Of a stretch of DNA of 64,000 nucleotides, positions 9,401 through 17,445 are shown piece by piece. Source of the DNA: Bacillota bacterium (GTDB lineage Bacteria > Vulcanimicrobiota > JAJTBE01); assembly GCA_021287065.1 (NCBI GenBank), contig JAJTBE010000190.1:37079-101078 (forward strand). Direction: 5' to 3'. The notes below the pieces were generated by a model. The model was not told the DNA's origin and made no database searches. It saw only the letters and a list, made by a program, of their open reading frames with translations. Position 1 is the first letter of the stretch, and each line of letters starts with the position of its first letter. The position numbers were made by a program, and so were the translations under genes.

Positions 9401-9453
9401 CTGGCGGTTGGCGGGAGGTTGTTGCGGGAGAGCACATTGGCTCTCCCCTACAG
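9401..9453 (+). repeat. 53-base hairpin module, copy 1
   Basis: This 53-base block matches 17061-17113 with a single mismatch (C versus A in the hairpin loop). It contains the GGGAGAGC/GCTCTCCC stem. Confidence 0.85.
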
Positions 9454-9625
9454 TTAGCGGGGGATTACCTTGTTTTTTGGAGGATTTGGGGGTTGAATCT
9501 GATAGTAGATAGGGTTTGACGGGAAGAAGGATTTGTGGAATAGGTTTCGGTGGGGGCGGACCCGTTGGGTCCGCGTCGGGGTTGTAAACCTCTCCCACAG
9601 TCGCTGGAGCTTGCCGTTATGTGGT

Positions 9626-10759
9626 TTACAGAGGTTTTATATGTTCCGGTTTTTTAACTGAGGTTGCGAAGAAGCCGCAGCATTCGTTGCTTTTTGTGCA
9701 ATCATTGCATTCGGGGACAAATGTTTTTTTCCAGCCGGAGATGCTGTCCCTTGCAAAGGATCTTATATTTTCAGGGAGAGAACACAGGGGGATATTGAAG
9801 ATTGATACATTTATCAGCCGCTGGTGAAGGAAAGTAACGGCCTGCGCAAGTTCTTCCGCATAATCCACAGGATCAATCCAGACATTTTCAAGGTTTCGGG
9901 AGGCAACACCGGAAGTTTCCATTCCCATAAAAGCAACATGAACTGCAAAGGGGAAATTCCAGAAAATAAAATGAGCGAGGTCTTTCAGGCGTTTACTGTT
10001 CTGCTTTACCATAACCACACGGATTTCCACCGGTCTTTTAAACCTGATGAGATTATGAATTCCCCTGATACTCTGGCTGAATGAACCGGAGGCGCCGGTT
10101 ATTGCATCATGTTCCACATCGTTATCCGCGTAAAGTGGAATACAGAAGAGAGTGCGGGCAGGGCAGTTTTTCAGAACTTTTGCAACAACATCAAAATCCG
10201 CAAGAATCCTTCCGTTTGTGAGAAGCTGAATGGAAACATCAGGAAAACGTTTCTGGCAGACATCAAAAAGTTCAATAAGTTTTTCCGGAAGAAGCAGCGG
10301 TTCGCCGCCTGTAATACCGAAAGAAAGCGAAGGCTTTTCATCAATCAGGGACAGAACGCTTTTTGCCGTTTCATAATGATGCTCAGGCTTGGTTTCAGGG
10401 GTCTGGGGGCACATTATACAATCAGAATTGCAGTAATCAGTGACAAAAACCGCATTATGGCGGGATGCACTCTCCCAGATAAGCTGAAGTTCGCCATTGG
10501 GAAGAATTTTTACGATATCTCCGGCATTGAGACCGGATATGAAATCCTCCGGTATTTCGTAAAGTCCGGGGATCGGTTCTTCTTCGTCCACTGGAAAACG
10601 AGCAAGAACAAAAGCTTCGCTTTCCGGAGCCTGTTCGTCAGCAGCCAGTGCAACAGCGCCATGTTCTTTTAAAACAGGCAGAAAATCACCGCTCATCTTT
10701 AAAATTATGGTACGGCCGATTTTAAATGGTACAGCATTAATTACTTTCACAATTATCAC
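9626..10759 (-). CDS. hxsC: His-Xaa-Ser system radical SAM maturase HxsC
   Basis: The 377-residue radical SAM enzyme binds a 4Fe-4S cluster through C110, C114 and C117 (CNSDCIMC) and has the glycine-rich GITGGEPLL SAM motif. A second Cys group near the C-terminus (CNDC, ECCGF) may bind an auxiliary cluster. Sequence and context match HxsC of the His-Xaa-Ser (HXS) systems, in which two radical SAM proteins are encoded beside a His-Xaa-Ser repeat peptide. By family analogy it modifies the HxsA peptide; the chemistry is not evident from sequence. It starts with GTG, overlaps the 3' end of hxsB by 23 bases and is the last gene of the operon. Confidence 0.88.
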   Translation of the reverse strand: MIIVKVINAVPFKIGRTIILKMSGDFLPVLKEHGAVALAADEQAPESEAFVLARFPVDEEEPIPGLYEIPEDFISGLNAGDIVKILPNGELQLIWESASRHNAVFVTDYCNSDCIMCPQTPETKPEHHYETAKSVLSLIDEKPSLSFGITGGEPLLLPEKLIELFDVCQKRFPDVSIQLLTNGRILADFDVVAKVLKNCPARTLFCIPLYADNDVEHDAITGASGSFSQSIRGIHNLIRFKRPVEIRVVMVKQNSKRLKDLAHFIFWNFPFAVHVAFMGMETSGVASRNLENVWIDPVDYAEELAQAVTFLHQRLINVSIFNIPLCSLPENIRSFARDSISGWKKTFVPECNDCTKSNECCGFFATSVKKPEHIKPL

Positions 10760-12212
10760 ACCTGATATCTTCCTGATGAATCCAGGACCAGAATACCTTT
10801 ATCACTTCTTCATTATTTTCCAGCAGTTTTTCAAAGATATAATCCATTACGCCCATATTTTTCCGGCAGAACTCGCTGGCGGGCCTTCTGCCCCTGATAT
10901 CTCCGGATTCGGCGTAATAACGGACCGGATCAGCACCGCAGTATGCCTGATAGGCACAATGGGCGCAAAGGGAAAGGTTTTCAACGCAGCTGTTTCTGAC
11001 AAGTTCCCTTATTACTTCGCCATTGAATATTTTATCATAGGAGTCCTGAAGGACATTTCCCATCAGGAAGCGTTTGTTCCCCATTCTGGCAAGCATTCTG
11101 CCCTCATCTGCGGGGTAAACTTCTCCGTTGAAATCATAAACGGCACCGCTGATTCCTGCTCCTGAGGGCGACTGGAGATCAACAAAGCCGGTGGAAAACG
11201 GAGTAAGAATGCGCATAAGCAGCAGTTCTGTGTAAAGTTCGGCAAAATAAATCCCCTTTAAGTTGAGGGAAATTATATAATCCAGAGCTTCTCTGTATGC
11301 TTTGATAAAATCTCCCACATCGTAGCCTATGGCATCATTATTTTTTACAGCAAAGCCATAAGGACTGAGGCTTCTCAGGAAAATTTTGCGGAAACCGTGT
11401 TCCCGGTAATGATCGATAACTTCAGGAAGCCTGTTCAGGTTGTCTTTTGTGATAGTCAGTAGAGCGCAGCAGGCTCCGGGACCAAGTATGCTTCTGTAAA
11501 ATTCGAGATTTTTTATAAATCTGTCATAGCTGCTCTTTCCGTCACGGCTTATCCTGTGCAAATCGTGGCAGTCCTTCGGACCATCAAGGGATGTGGAGAA
11601 TGAAATTTTGTGCTCTTTGCAGAAATACGCCCATTTTTCCTCGGCATGCATAAGGTTTGAGCAGATAACAAAACTCAGATCCTTGCCGAGGGTTTTATTT
11701 ATTTCTTCTGCTCTTTTTACAATCAGTTCAATAATGGGCCAGTTAAGTGTAGGTTCGCCGCCCTGAAACTCGATTTTGATTCCGGGTGAAGGCGACTGCA
11801 TTATAATATCCACTGTTTTTTCGGCGATTTCGGGGGTCATATCCATACCATGCGCTGTGGTGTCTGAACTCGACGCCTGACAGTAATCACAGATGCAGTT
11901 GCAGCGGGCAGTGGCGACAACCATATGGAGTGATGTAAATGATTTGAGGTATGCTTTTTTTGACCGGAGTTTTACCGACAACAGTTCCACGGCAAGATCC
12001 ACATCACCATCGGCAACAATATGCATACCTTTGAGAGGATAATAAAGTTCTCCGAGTTCTTCAGGATATTTTGCGTTAATCAGCTTCGAAAACTCATCGG
12101 CTGTGAGAATTCTGAATTCCCCGCAAAGGTTCACAAGGAGAACACCGGAGTCGTCCATTTTTTTATATTGAAATGGTAAAAGAGAGAGAGTTTTTTTCTC
12201 GTAAACTGTCAT
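10737..12212 (-). CDS. hxsB: His-Xaa-Ser system radical SAM maturase HxsB
   Basis: The 491-residue radical SAM enzyme has C104, C108 and C111 in the CxxxCxxC motif (RCNCICDYC), the EFQGGEPTL SAM-binding segment, and a C-terminal SPASM-like Cys cluster (CVENLSLCAHCAYQAYCGAD, then EFC). The N-terminal 100 residues resemble a peptide-recognition region but this is not certain. The family is the larger of the two paired maturases of HXS systems. The start codon overlaps the hxsD stop as ATGA, so translation is probably coupled. It would act in the cytoplasm on HxsA before export. Confidence 0.9.
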   Translation of the reverse strand: MTVYEKKTLSLLPFQYKKMDDSGVLLVNLCGEFRILTADEFSKLINAKYPEELGELYYPLKGMHIVADGDVDLAVELLSVKLRSKKAYLKSFTSLHMVVATARCNCICDYCQASSSDTTAHGMDMTPEIAEKTVDIIMQSPSPGIKIEFQGGEPTLNWPIIELIVKRAEEINKTLGKDLSFVICSNLMHAEEKWAYFCKEHKISFSTSLDGPKDCHDLHRISRDGKSSYDRFIKNLEFYRSILGPGACCALLTITKDNLNRLPEVIDHYREHGFRKIFLRSLSPYGFAVKNNDAIGYDVGDFIKAYREALDYIISLNLKGIYFAELYTELLLMRILTPFSTGFVDLQSPSGAGISGAVYDFNGEVYPADEGRMLARMGNKRFLMGNVLQDSYDKIFNGEVIRELVRNSCVENLSLCAHCAYQAYCGADPVRYYAESGDIRGRRPASEFCRKNMGVMDYIFEKLLENNEEVIKVFWSWIHQEDIRCDNCESN

Positions 12213-12550
12213 ATATTCTTTTTCCGTTCTTCAAGCGGAAGAAATGCATGGCGGTATATAATCTCCCGCAGATTGCCTGTTCTTTCCATCAGATTCATAC
12301 GAACCTGATCTTCAAGTGCGTCGTTGATTAAGCCAAGAATTGCATTTTTCGCATCATCGGCACTGATTCCGTCTTTGCCCTGAAGCATAACTGACAGGGA
12401 GTTATTTTCCCAGGGGTCAATTTTTACGACGAACCGATCATTCAACCGCTGCGAAGCTGAAAGCAAAGCTTCCTGCGAATAGATATCCAGCGAAAACACC
12501 ACCCGGTATAAACCCGGCGATAATTCCTCTATGAGTTCCTTCTGCTGCAT
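12209..12550 (-). CDS. hxsD: His-Xaa-Ser system protein HxsD
   Basis: This 113-residue protein sits between the repeat peptide gene and the paired maturase genes, where HxsD lies in HXS cassettes. The stretch LINDALEDQVR followed by NLREIIYRHAF fits the family hallmark, a Leu-Leu-Asn-Asp-like motif and a downstream helix. Its function is not established; a small partner or peptide-binding role is plausible. The start at 12550 has a GGGAGAG ribosome site about 12 bases upstream, and the stop overlaps hxsB by four bases. Confidence 0.8.
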   Translation of the reverse strand: MQQKELIEELSPGLYRVVFSLDIYSQEALLSASQRLNDRFVVKIDPWENNSLSVMLQGKDGISADDAKNAILGLINDALEDQVRMNLMERTGNLREIIYRHAFLPLEERKKNI

Positions 12551-12591
12551 TACGATAATTCTCTCTCCCTCTGTGTTTTATAAATGGAATC

Positions 12592-12900
12592 TTACCAGCT
12601 ATTCCAGTGGGAACCGTGGTTCGAATGTGAATAGTGGTTGCTATGAGACCAGTGATTCCAGTGTACCGGTGCCAGTTTGCCGCCGGAAGCATCCTTGCCC
12701 TCAAGAGTGAGGGTGTAATCACTAAGATTATGCTGCAGATAAACCGGACTTTCCTGATCTATCTGTTCAACCGACTTTTCAACAGCAGGCTGTTCCTTTG
12801 TTTCTGACTTAATCTGATCAGCTTTTGCGGGGTCGCTCATTGAGCCGAGAAGACCCAGACACATCATGCCGCCAGCTACATATTTCATAAACTTAGACAT
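12592..12900 (-). CDS. hxsA: His-Xaa-Ser repeat peptide precursor HxsA
   Basis: The 102-residue precursor has an N-terminal Sec-type signal (MSKFMKY, a hydrophobic stretch, then a PAKA/DQ cleavage-like site near residue 28). A charged linker leads to a C-terminal tail with histidine at 80, 83, 86, 89, 92, 95 and 98. Each His starts a triplet whose third residue alternates Asn and Ser without error: N,S,N,S,N,S,N. It fits HxsA of the HXS systems, the presumed substrate of the two radical SAM maturases, although its repeat tract looks shorter than I expect for the family. GAGGAGGAAT precedes the ATG. Final processing and location are inferred only. Confidence 0.88.
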   Translation of the reverse strand: MSKFMKYVAGGMMCLGLLGSMSDPAKADQIKSETKEQPAVEKSVEQIDQESPVYLQHNLSDYTLTLEGKDASGGKLAPVHWNHWSHSNHYSHSNHGSHWNSW

Positions 12901-12939
12901 GCTTATTCCTCCTCATTACAACCCATAATTACGGATTGC

Positions 12940-13560
12940 TTATTTTGCCAGACTGTTTTCAACAGTTTTGTTCTCAACTTTTCCGTCGGGATGAGTGATG
13001 GTGAACTGACCGTGAGGCATTCCATTTACAAATGTTCCCTGATACTTTGTTCCATCAGCGGTTGTAAATGTTCCTTTTCCGTCTCTTACGCCATCTTTAA
13101 ACTCTCCATCAAAACTGGCTCCATTTTTCCATGTGAGAACGCCATGTCCATTTTCCTTACCGTTTTTAACATCGCCTTTGTATTTTCTGCCGTCTGCCCA
13201 AGCAACTTCGCCGGCGCCATTGGCTTTGCCATCTTTAAAGTCTGCTGTTCCTGTAACAGCTGCTTTACCCTGTTTGTAAAGTTCGAATGAGCATTTGCCT
13301 TCAGCTTTGCCCTTTACGAAGGTTCCTTCGATTTTCTCGCTGAGGACGCCGTCTTCAAACCATTTCATTGTTCCTTTGCCATCTGCAAAACCGTCTTTAG
13401 TTCCGCCTGCCCATTCCACTGTAATAACCGGATGGGGACTCCAGACCTTTACCTTTGATTTTTTGTCAGTTATCCACTCCCCTGCCATCACACCTGTGCA
13501 TATAACCAGGGTCAGAATCAGACTGAGGAAAATTGTCCATTTGGCTTTTACTGCCGACAT
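12940..13560 (-). CDS. Exported MORN-repeat protein
   Basis: The 206-residue protein has an N-terminal signal peptide (residues 1-29, ending GVMAGEW) and then repeated MORN-type motifs in the pattern Y/F-x-G-x-x-x-x-G-x-x-x-G-x-G, for example YKGDVKNGKENGHG and FDGEFKDGVRDGKG. MORN repeats form beta-hairpin ladders, often involved in membrane or protein contacts. AAAGGGGGA lies upstream of the ATG at 13560; a longer reading to 13647 would include the ribosome site and is rejected. It is only 39 bases upstream of hxsA and in the same orientation, so it may belong to the HXS operon. Confidence 0.8.
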   Translation of the reverse strand: MSAVKAKWTIFLSLILTLVICTGVMAGEWITDKKSKVKVWSPHPVITVEWAGGTKDGFADGKGTMKWFEDGVLSEKIEGTFVKGKAEGKCSFELYKQGKAAVTGTADFKDGKANGAGEVAWADGRKYKGDVKNGKENGHGVLTWKNGASFDGEFKDGVRDGKGTFTTADGTKYQGTFVNGMPHGQFTITHPDGKVENKTVENSLAK

Positions 13561-13724
13561 TATTATTCCCCCTTTCAGAGTTTCACAAATTTTCGACAGA
13601 TCGACCTGTCCTCGTTCTGCCAAATTCATGTTTGATAATTTCTGCAAAACCTGTTTTTATCCTTGCCATTTTCCCATTTTGTTATGATTTGGGAATAAAA
13701 AAAAATAGTATGTCGCCCGAAATA

Positions 13725-13750
13725 CAAAAAGGCGCTGATTACTCAACGCC
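13725..13750 (-). terminator. Intrinsic terminator of the tRNA gene
   Basis: On the minus strand GGCG and CGCC pair around a loop and are followed by TTTTT, starting 11 bases beyond the tRNA 3' end. Confidence 0.6.
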
Positions 13751-13760
13751 TGTATAAACT

Positions 13761-13836
<76 letters not shown>

Positions 13837-13847
13837 GCAACATTTGT

Positions 13848-13875
13848 ATTATAACCTTTTGGCAGAATTTGTCAA
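13848..13875 (-). promoter_or_regulatory. Promoter of the initiator tRNA gene
   Basis: Reading the minus strand, perfect TTGACA and TATAAT hexamers are separated by 16 bases, with the -10 element 12 bases before the tRNA 5' end. Confidence 0.85.
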
Positions 13876-13905
13876 TAGATATTTCAAAATAAACACGTTT
13901 ATTTT

Positions 13906-15747
13906 TCAACGGTGGAACATACGATCCATGTGTTCCCTTGATATCTTTACCACCACAGGTCTTCCATGGGGGCAATAATTTGAATAGTCCATACTGACCA
14001 GCTCATTGACCAGCTTATTCATTTCTTCCAGCGTAAGACTATCGCCGGCTCTGACTGAAGCTTTACATGCGATGGTGGAACGGAGTTTTTCGAAAAATGC
14101 GGTAAGGTTTCTGTAAGGTTCCCCCTCGGCAGCCTCTTCCATAACCGCCATAAGGGTTTCTTTACGATCCAGATTTCTGAAGCCATAGGGAACAGCTTTT
14201 ATCAGGAATGTGCTTCCTCCAAACGGTTCTATTTCAAAGCCAAGTTCCTCAAAGAAGTTCTGTTTGTCTTTCAGAAAGTTGAACAGAGTATGAGGCAGAT
14301 CCATAACTATCGGAAAAAGAAGTTTCTGGGACTGATAATCCCCTGTTCCGATTCGGGATAGTTTTTCATAATTAATGCGTTCGTGGGCGGTATGTTGATC
14401 AACAAGCCACAGTTCTTCGTGGAATTTGCCGATGATATAGGTCTTCCTTATCTGGGCAAAAGCCTGAAATCCGGAATCGGAAATACCTGCAGATTTATGC
14501 TCTCCTCCTGAAGGTTCCGTTTCCGGCAGAAATCCAGCATCATCAAGGAGGTTTGTCTGTCCGGGGAGATCTTTGTTTTCCACTACAGGAGGCGCCGGTA
14601 TGGAAATATCTGAAATATTATCAAAGAAGCTTACATCCTGCTGAGTCTGTCCCTGCACATAAGGCTGCACTCCAGTGTGAGATGATGAAGAGTGCCCTCC
14701 CCTGTAGCTGCCACCTGAACCGAAGTTTTCGGAAAACCCCGGTATAACCGGTGAATATCCGAATCCCTTCAGGCTTTTTCTTATGGCGTCCCTGACGGCT
14801 CTGAAAACTTCCCCTGCGTTGGCAAATCTGACTTCCATTTTGTTTGGATGAACATTAACATCCATTTCTCCGGGGACTAAATCCGCAAAAACAAGGGCAA
14901 GGGGGAATTTGCCTGAAGGTATGAGCGGGGAAAAACCTTCCTGAACAGCTTGTCCTATCAGCTGGCTTTTGATATAGCGGTTGTTGGCAAAAAACAACTG
15001 ATATGATCTCTGGGTTTTGAATTTTTCCGGGGGACATATCCAGCCGGAAATACGAATAGACGATGTTTCATTTTCTATGAAAATCAGTTCGGAGCTAATG
15101 GGCATTCCCCATATATTCAGAATTCTTTCCTTAATTCCCATTGTATCCGGAAAATCAAGCATATCCCTGCCGTTGCTTTTGAGCCGGAAAGCTATTTCAG
15201 GATTGACGAGGGCGAGTTTCTGAGCAATGCTGATTATCCACGCAGTCTCAGAAGACGGGCTTTTCATGAATTTTTTTCTTGCGGGAAGATTAAAGAAGAG
15301 GTCTTTGACAGAAATCAGAGTGCCCGGAGGGCATCCCACAGGTGCGGGATCAGGAAATTCGCCGGCTTCTCCGCTTATAGCGTATCCATGGGAGGCGTCT
15401 TTTTCCCTTGTAATAATTTCCATGCGGGAAACAGCGGCAATACTGGGGAGTGCTTCTCCCCTGAAGCCGAAGGTGCGGATGGAATCCAGTTCGTCAATAT
15501 CCCGGATTTTACTGGTGGCAAAGCGCAGGACAGCAAGCTTGAGGTCTTCCTCTGCCATGCCCATTCCATCGTCCATAATTTCGATTAGTTTCTGTCCGCC
15601 TTCTTCAAGATTGATCTGAATATGGCGGGATCCCGCATCGATTGAGTTTTCCACAAGTTCCTTTACAACCGATGCGGGTCTTTCTACTACTTCACCTGCT
15701 GCGATTTTTTCCGAGGTTGATTTATCGAGTACTTTTACTTTTGCCAA
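13906..15747 (-). CDS. mutL: DNA mismatch repair protein MutL
   Basis: MutL links mismatch recognition by MutS to strand incision. The GHKL ATPase core is clear: KIAAGEVVERPAS, E33-N34 and D37-A-G in the ATP site, DNGMG and TRGFRGEAL-type (TFGFRGEALPSI) loops. A low-complexity linker spans about residues 340-420. The C-terminal domain carries the endonuclease motif starting at D450 (DQHTAHERINYE) and CPHGRP at 592, so this is the nicking type of MutL found in bacteria without MutH. The 613-residue length is typical. MutS is not in the window. It is 20 bases downstream of the dehydrogenase gene and may be co-transcribed. Confidence 0.97.
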   Translation of the reverse strand: MAKVKVLDKSTSEKIAAGEVVERPASVVKELVENSIDAGSRHIQINLEEGGQKLIEIMDDGMGMAEEDLKLAVLRFATSKIRDIDELDSIRTFGFRGEALPSIAAVSRMEIITREKDASHGYAISGEAGEFPDPAPVGCPPGTLISVKDLFFNLPARKKFMKSPSSETAWIISIAQKLALVNPEIAFRLKSNGRDMLDFPDTMGIKERILNIWGMPISSELIFIENETSSIRISGWICPPEKFKTQRSYQLFFANNRYIKSQLIGQAVQEGFSPLIPSGKFPLALVFADLVPGEMDVNVHPNKMEVRFANAGEVFRAVRDAIRKSLKGFGYSPVIPGFSENFGSGGSYRGGHSSSSHTGVQPYVQGQTQQDVSFFDNISDISIPAPPVVENKDLPGQTNLLDDAGFLPETEPSGGEHKSAGISDSGFQAFAQIRKTYIIGKFHEELWLVDQHTAHERINYEKLSRIGTGDYQSQKLLFPIVMDLPHTLFNFLKDKQNFFEELGFEIEPFGGSTFLIKAVPYGFRNLDRKETLMAVMEEAAEGEPYRNLTAFFEKLRSTIACKASVRAGDSLTLEEMNKLVNELVSMDYSNYCPHGRPVVVKISREHMDRMFHR

Positions 15748-15767
15748 GAGATTTCACCTGAGATTAA

Positions 15768-16673
15768 TTAATCGGGAAATTCCACATCCGATGCGAAGCC
15801 GGGCTGTTTCCATTCGGGATTTGGGTATTTGTAGAAGCCTTCGCCTGATTTTACTCCATGTTTTCCCTTGCTGATAAAGTTTTCATAAAGGTATTCAGCC
15901 CAGGGTTTTGCAGATTCCATTCCGGCGTCGGAATCCCGTTTTGCTACATAATACATAAGGTCGAGGCCCATCATATCCATAAGGGCGAAGGGAGGTTTCG
16001 GTCCGTTGGCGGTAAGCCATGCCCGGTCTATGTCCTTATAGGAGGCGATCCCTCTGATAAGAAGCTCAATGGAAGCCTGCATATATGCTTTCATGATGTG
16101 GTTTGTAATATATCCGCTGAATTCTTTTTTAATTAGGAGGGGAATCTGCCTTATGCTTTTGATAAGTTCAAAAGCTTCTTTTACAGCTTCTTTTTCAGTT
16201 CCCGGGTGCGGCATTATGTCGGTAAGGTTTTCGAGCCACACTGGGTTTCCGAAGTGGACATTGAGGAATTTTTCCGGTCTCCCGGACAGAGGTGCTATCT
16301 GTGAACCGAGAAGATAGCCTGTGTTGGAGGTAAACACTGTATGTGAAGGGCATATATCGTGGAATTCCCTGAAAACTTTTCCTTTGATCTGAGGGTCTTC
16401 AACAATTGACTCATTAACAAAATCCACATCTTTGCCAGCTTCGTGCTTGTCGGTAAGGTATTTGATTCTATTGAGGGCAGCTTGTCTTTCCCCTTTGTAA
16501 AACCCACTGACTGTCAGTTCATCCAGAAGATCGCCGATATTTTTCTCTGCGGCTTTGAGCGCTTCCCCGTTAATGTCATAGAGGTTGACATCAATACCGT
16601 GCATAGCAAACTGAAGTGCAATCTGGTATCCCATTGTTCCTGAACCTATCAGCAAAACCTTTTTTGTCCTCAT
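15768..16673 (-). CDS. 3-hydroxyacyl-CoA dehydrogenase family protein
   Basis: The N-terminal Rossmann domain shows the NAD motif LLIGSGTMGYQIALQFA followed by the acidic NLYD. Signature residues of 3-hydroxybutyryl/3-hydroxyacyl-CoA dehydrogenases follow: FVNESIVED, FTSNT, VHFGNPVW (catalytic His region) and the helical C-terminal domain with GPKPPFALMDMMGLD. The 301-residue length fits short monofunctional enzymes that interconvert 3-hydroxyacyl-CoA and 3-oxoacyl-CoA. No thiolase or crotonase gene is nearby, so the pathway is not defined. AGGAGG precedes the ATG. Confidence 0.85.
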   Translation of the reverse strand: MRTKKVLLIGSGTMGYQIALQFAMHGIDVNLYDINGEALKAAEKNIGDLLDELTVSGFYKGERQAALNRIKYLTDKHEAGKDVDFVNESIVEDPQIKGKVFREFHDICPSHTVFTSNTGYLLGSQIAPLSGRPEKFLNVHFGNPVWLENLTDIMPHPGTEKEAVKEAFELIKSIRQIPLLIKKEFSGYITNHIMKAYMQASIELLIRGIASYKDIDRAWLTANGPKPPFALMDMMGLDLMYYVAKRDSDAGMESAKPWAEYLYENFISKGKHGVKSGEGFYKYPNPEWKQPGFASDVEFPD

Positions 16674-16849
16674 AGTTCCTCCTGTTTTTTATGTAAGCAT
16701 TGAACGCAGCCTTCCCCATTAATATCTCAGTATAGCTGCGATCTCCCATAATTCTACAAGCATTCATCCGCTCCTTTGAAAAGGACTGATTCAGTATCAT
16801 TTTGTTTTTATGCTTCTCTGCTTTTTCAAAAAACTGAAAAACTAATTTT

Positions 16850-17014
16850 CAGAGATTGTGTAAAAACAAGTAACGCAAGGCTTCAGCCTTGCTGTCTGGG
16901 TCAAAACCAAGATCTTTAACACTATATGTTGTATGTTTCATTTTGACAAGCAACTACATAGCAGGTCTAAAGACCTGCGCTACGTCGTTCGGGTTAGTTT
17001 TTACACAATCTCTG
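16850..17014. repeat. 165-base element with perfect 18-base terminal inverted repeats
   Basis: The left end (16850-16867, starting CAGAGATTGTG) is the exact reverse complement of the right end (16997-17014). Inside are two 23-base units in inverted orientation, 16870-16892 (GTAACGCAAGGCTTC...) and 16961-16983 (reverse complement starts GTAGCGCAGGTC), whose stems differ by paired compensating changes. No coding capacity or clear target duplication is seen. It resembles a miniature inverted-repeat or REP-type element. Confidence 0.75.
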
Positions 17015-17060
17015 CAACCCCTCCCACAGTCCCTTTCCAAGCTTGTGGTTATGTGGTTTT

Positions 17061-17113
17061 CTGGCGGTTGGCGGGAGGTTGTTGCGGGAGAGCAAATTGG
17101 CTCTCCCCTACAG
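17061..17113 (+). repeat. 53-base hairpin module, copy 2
   Basis: It matches 9401-9453 at 52 of 53 positions, in the same orientation. Confidence 0.85.
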
Positions 17114-17153
17114 GATTTCCAATATCGATTGCAAATCATGCTGGAATGTCAGT

Positions 17154-17339
17154 TCCCGGAGAAAACTTTTTGAAAAAAGTTTCCTCCGGACCTCCATCCC
17201 AAAACTTTTGGGATTGGGGACCGACCGGGGTTTGGGGACTGGACAGACCGGGGGAATGGGGACCGTCAGAGGGAACCACGCTTTTTTGGAAAAGCGGGTT
17301 TCCCTCCGAACCTCCCTCCTTGAAAAACAGGAGTATTGG
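17154..17339 (+). repeat. Composite palindromic repeat, copy 2
   Basis: It has the same order of hairpins as 9128-9323: the AAAACTTTTT/AAAAAAGTTT stem, a perfect CCCAAAACTTTTGGG palindrome, the GGGAACC.../GGTTTCCC stem around CTTTT/AAAAG, and the AACAGGAGTATTGG end. Confidence 0.8.
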
Positions 17340-17445
17340 ATCCGGGAATTTGCACGGTTTTTGTTAATAATATGGCAGCGCAATATAACCCAGAAGCAGG
17401 CGGTGCCTGCGATTCGGTAAATTTGCGGTTTATAAAAATGCCGGA

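Larger units (their letters stand above)
8682..9625. repeat. Non-coding repeat cluster 1 (hairpin modules)
   Basis: I see no convincing gene here. The stretch holds a string of GC-rich palindromic modules: one at 8833-8860 with a GTAGGCGGAC arm, a GTAGGGGAGAGC hairpin at 8912-8940, a long composite module at 9128-9323, a 53-base module at 9401-9453 and a GGCGGACCC/GGGTCCGC hairpin at 9555-9574. Several of these recur in the second cluster at 16.9-17.5 kb. The open frames that cross them are short, low-complexity and differ between copies, so they are treated as artefacts of the repeat. Confidence 0.75.

Noticed and set aside
9096..9598. Open frames on both strands over the composite repeat
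   Set aside because: They follow the palindromes (Pro/Gly-rich shadows) and differ between the repeat copies.
10109..10672. 187-codon frame opposite hxsC
   Set aside because: It is antisense to a well-supported radical SAM gene and has no recognisable domain.
12597..12665. Short tandem pattern resembling a CRISPR or DNA repeat
   Set aside because: It is the coding sequence of the His-Xaa-(Asn/Ser) tail; periodicity is at the protein level.
12438..12722. 94-codon frame on the minus strand across hxsD and hxsA
   Set aside because: It is in another frame of the same two genes, whose own frames have the better ribosome sites and family marks.
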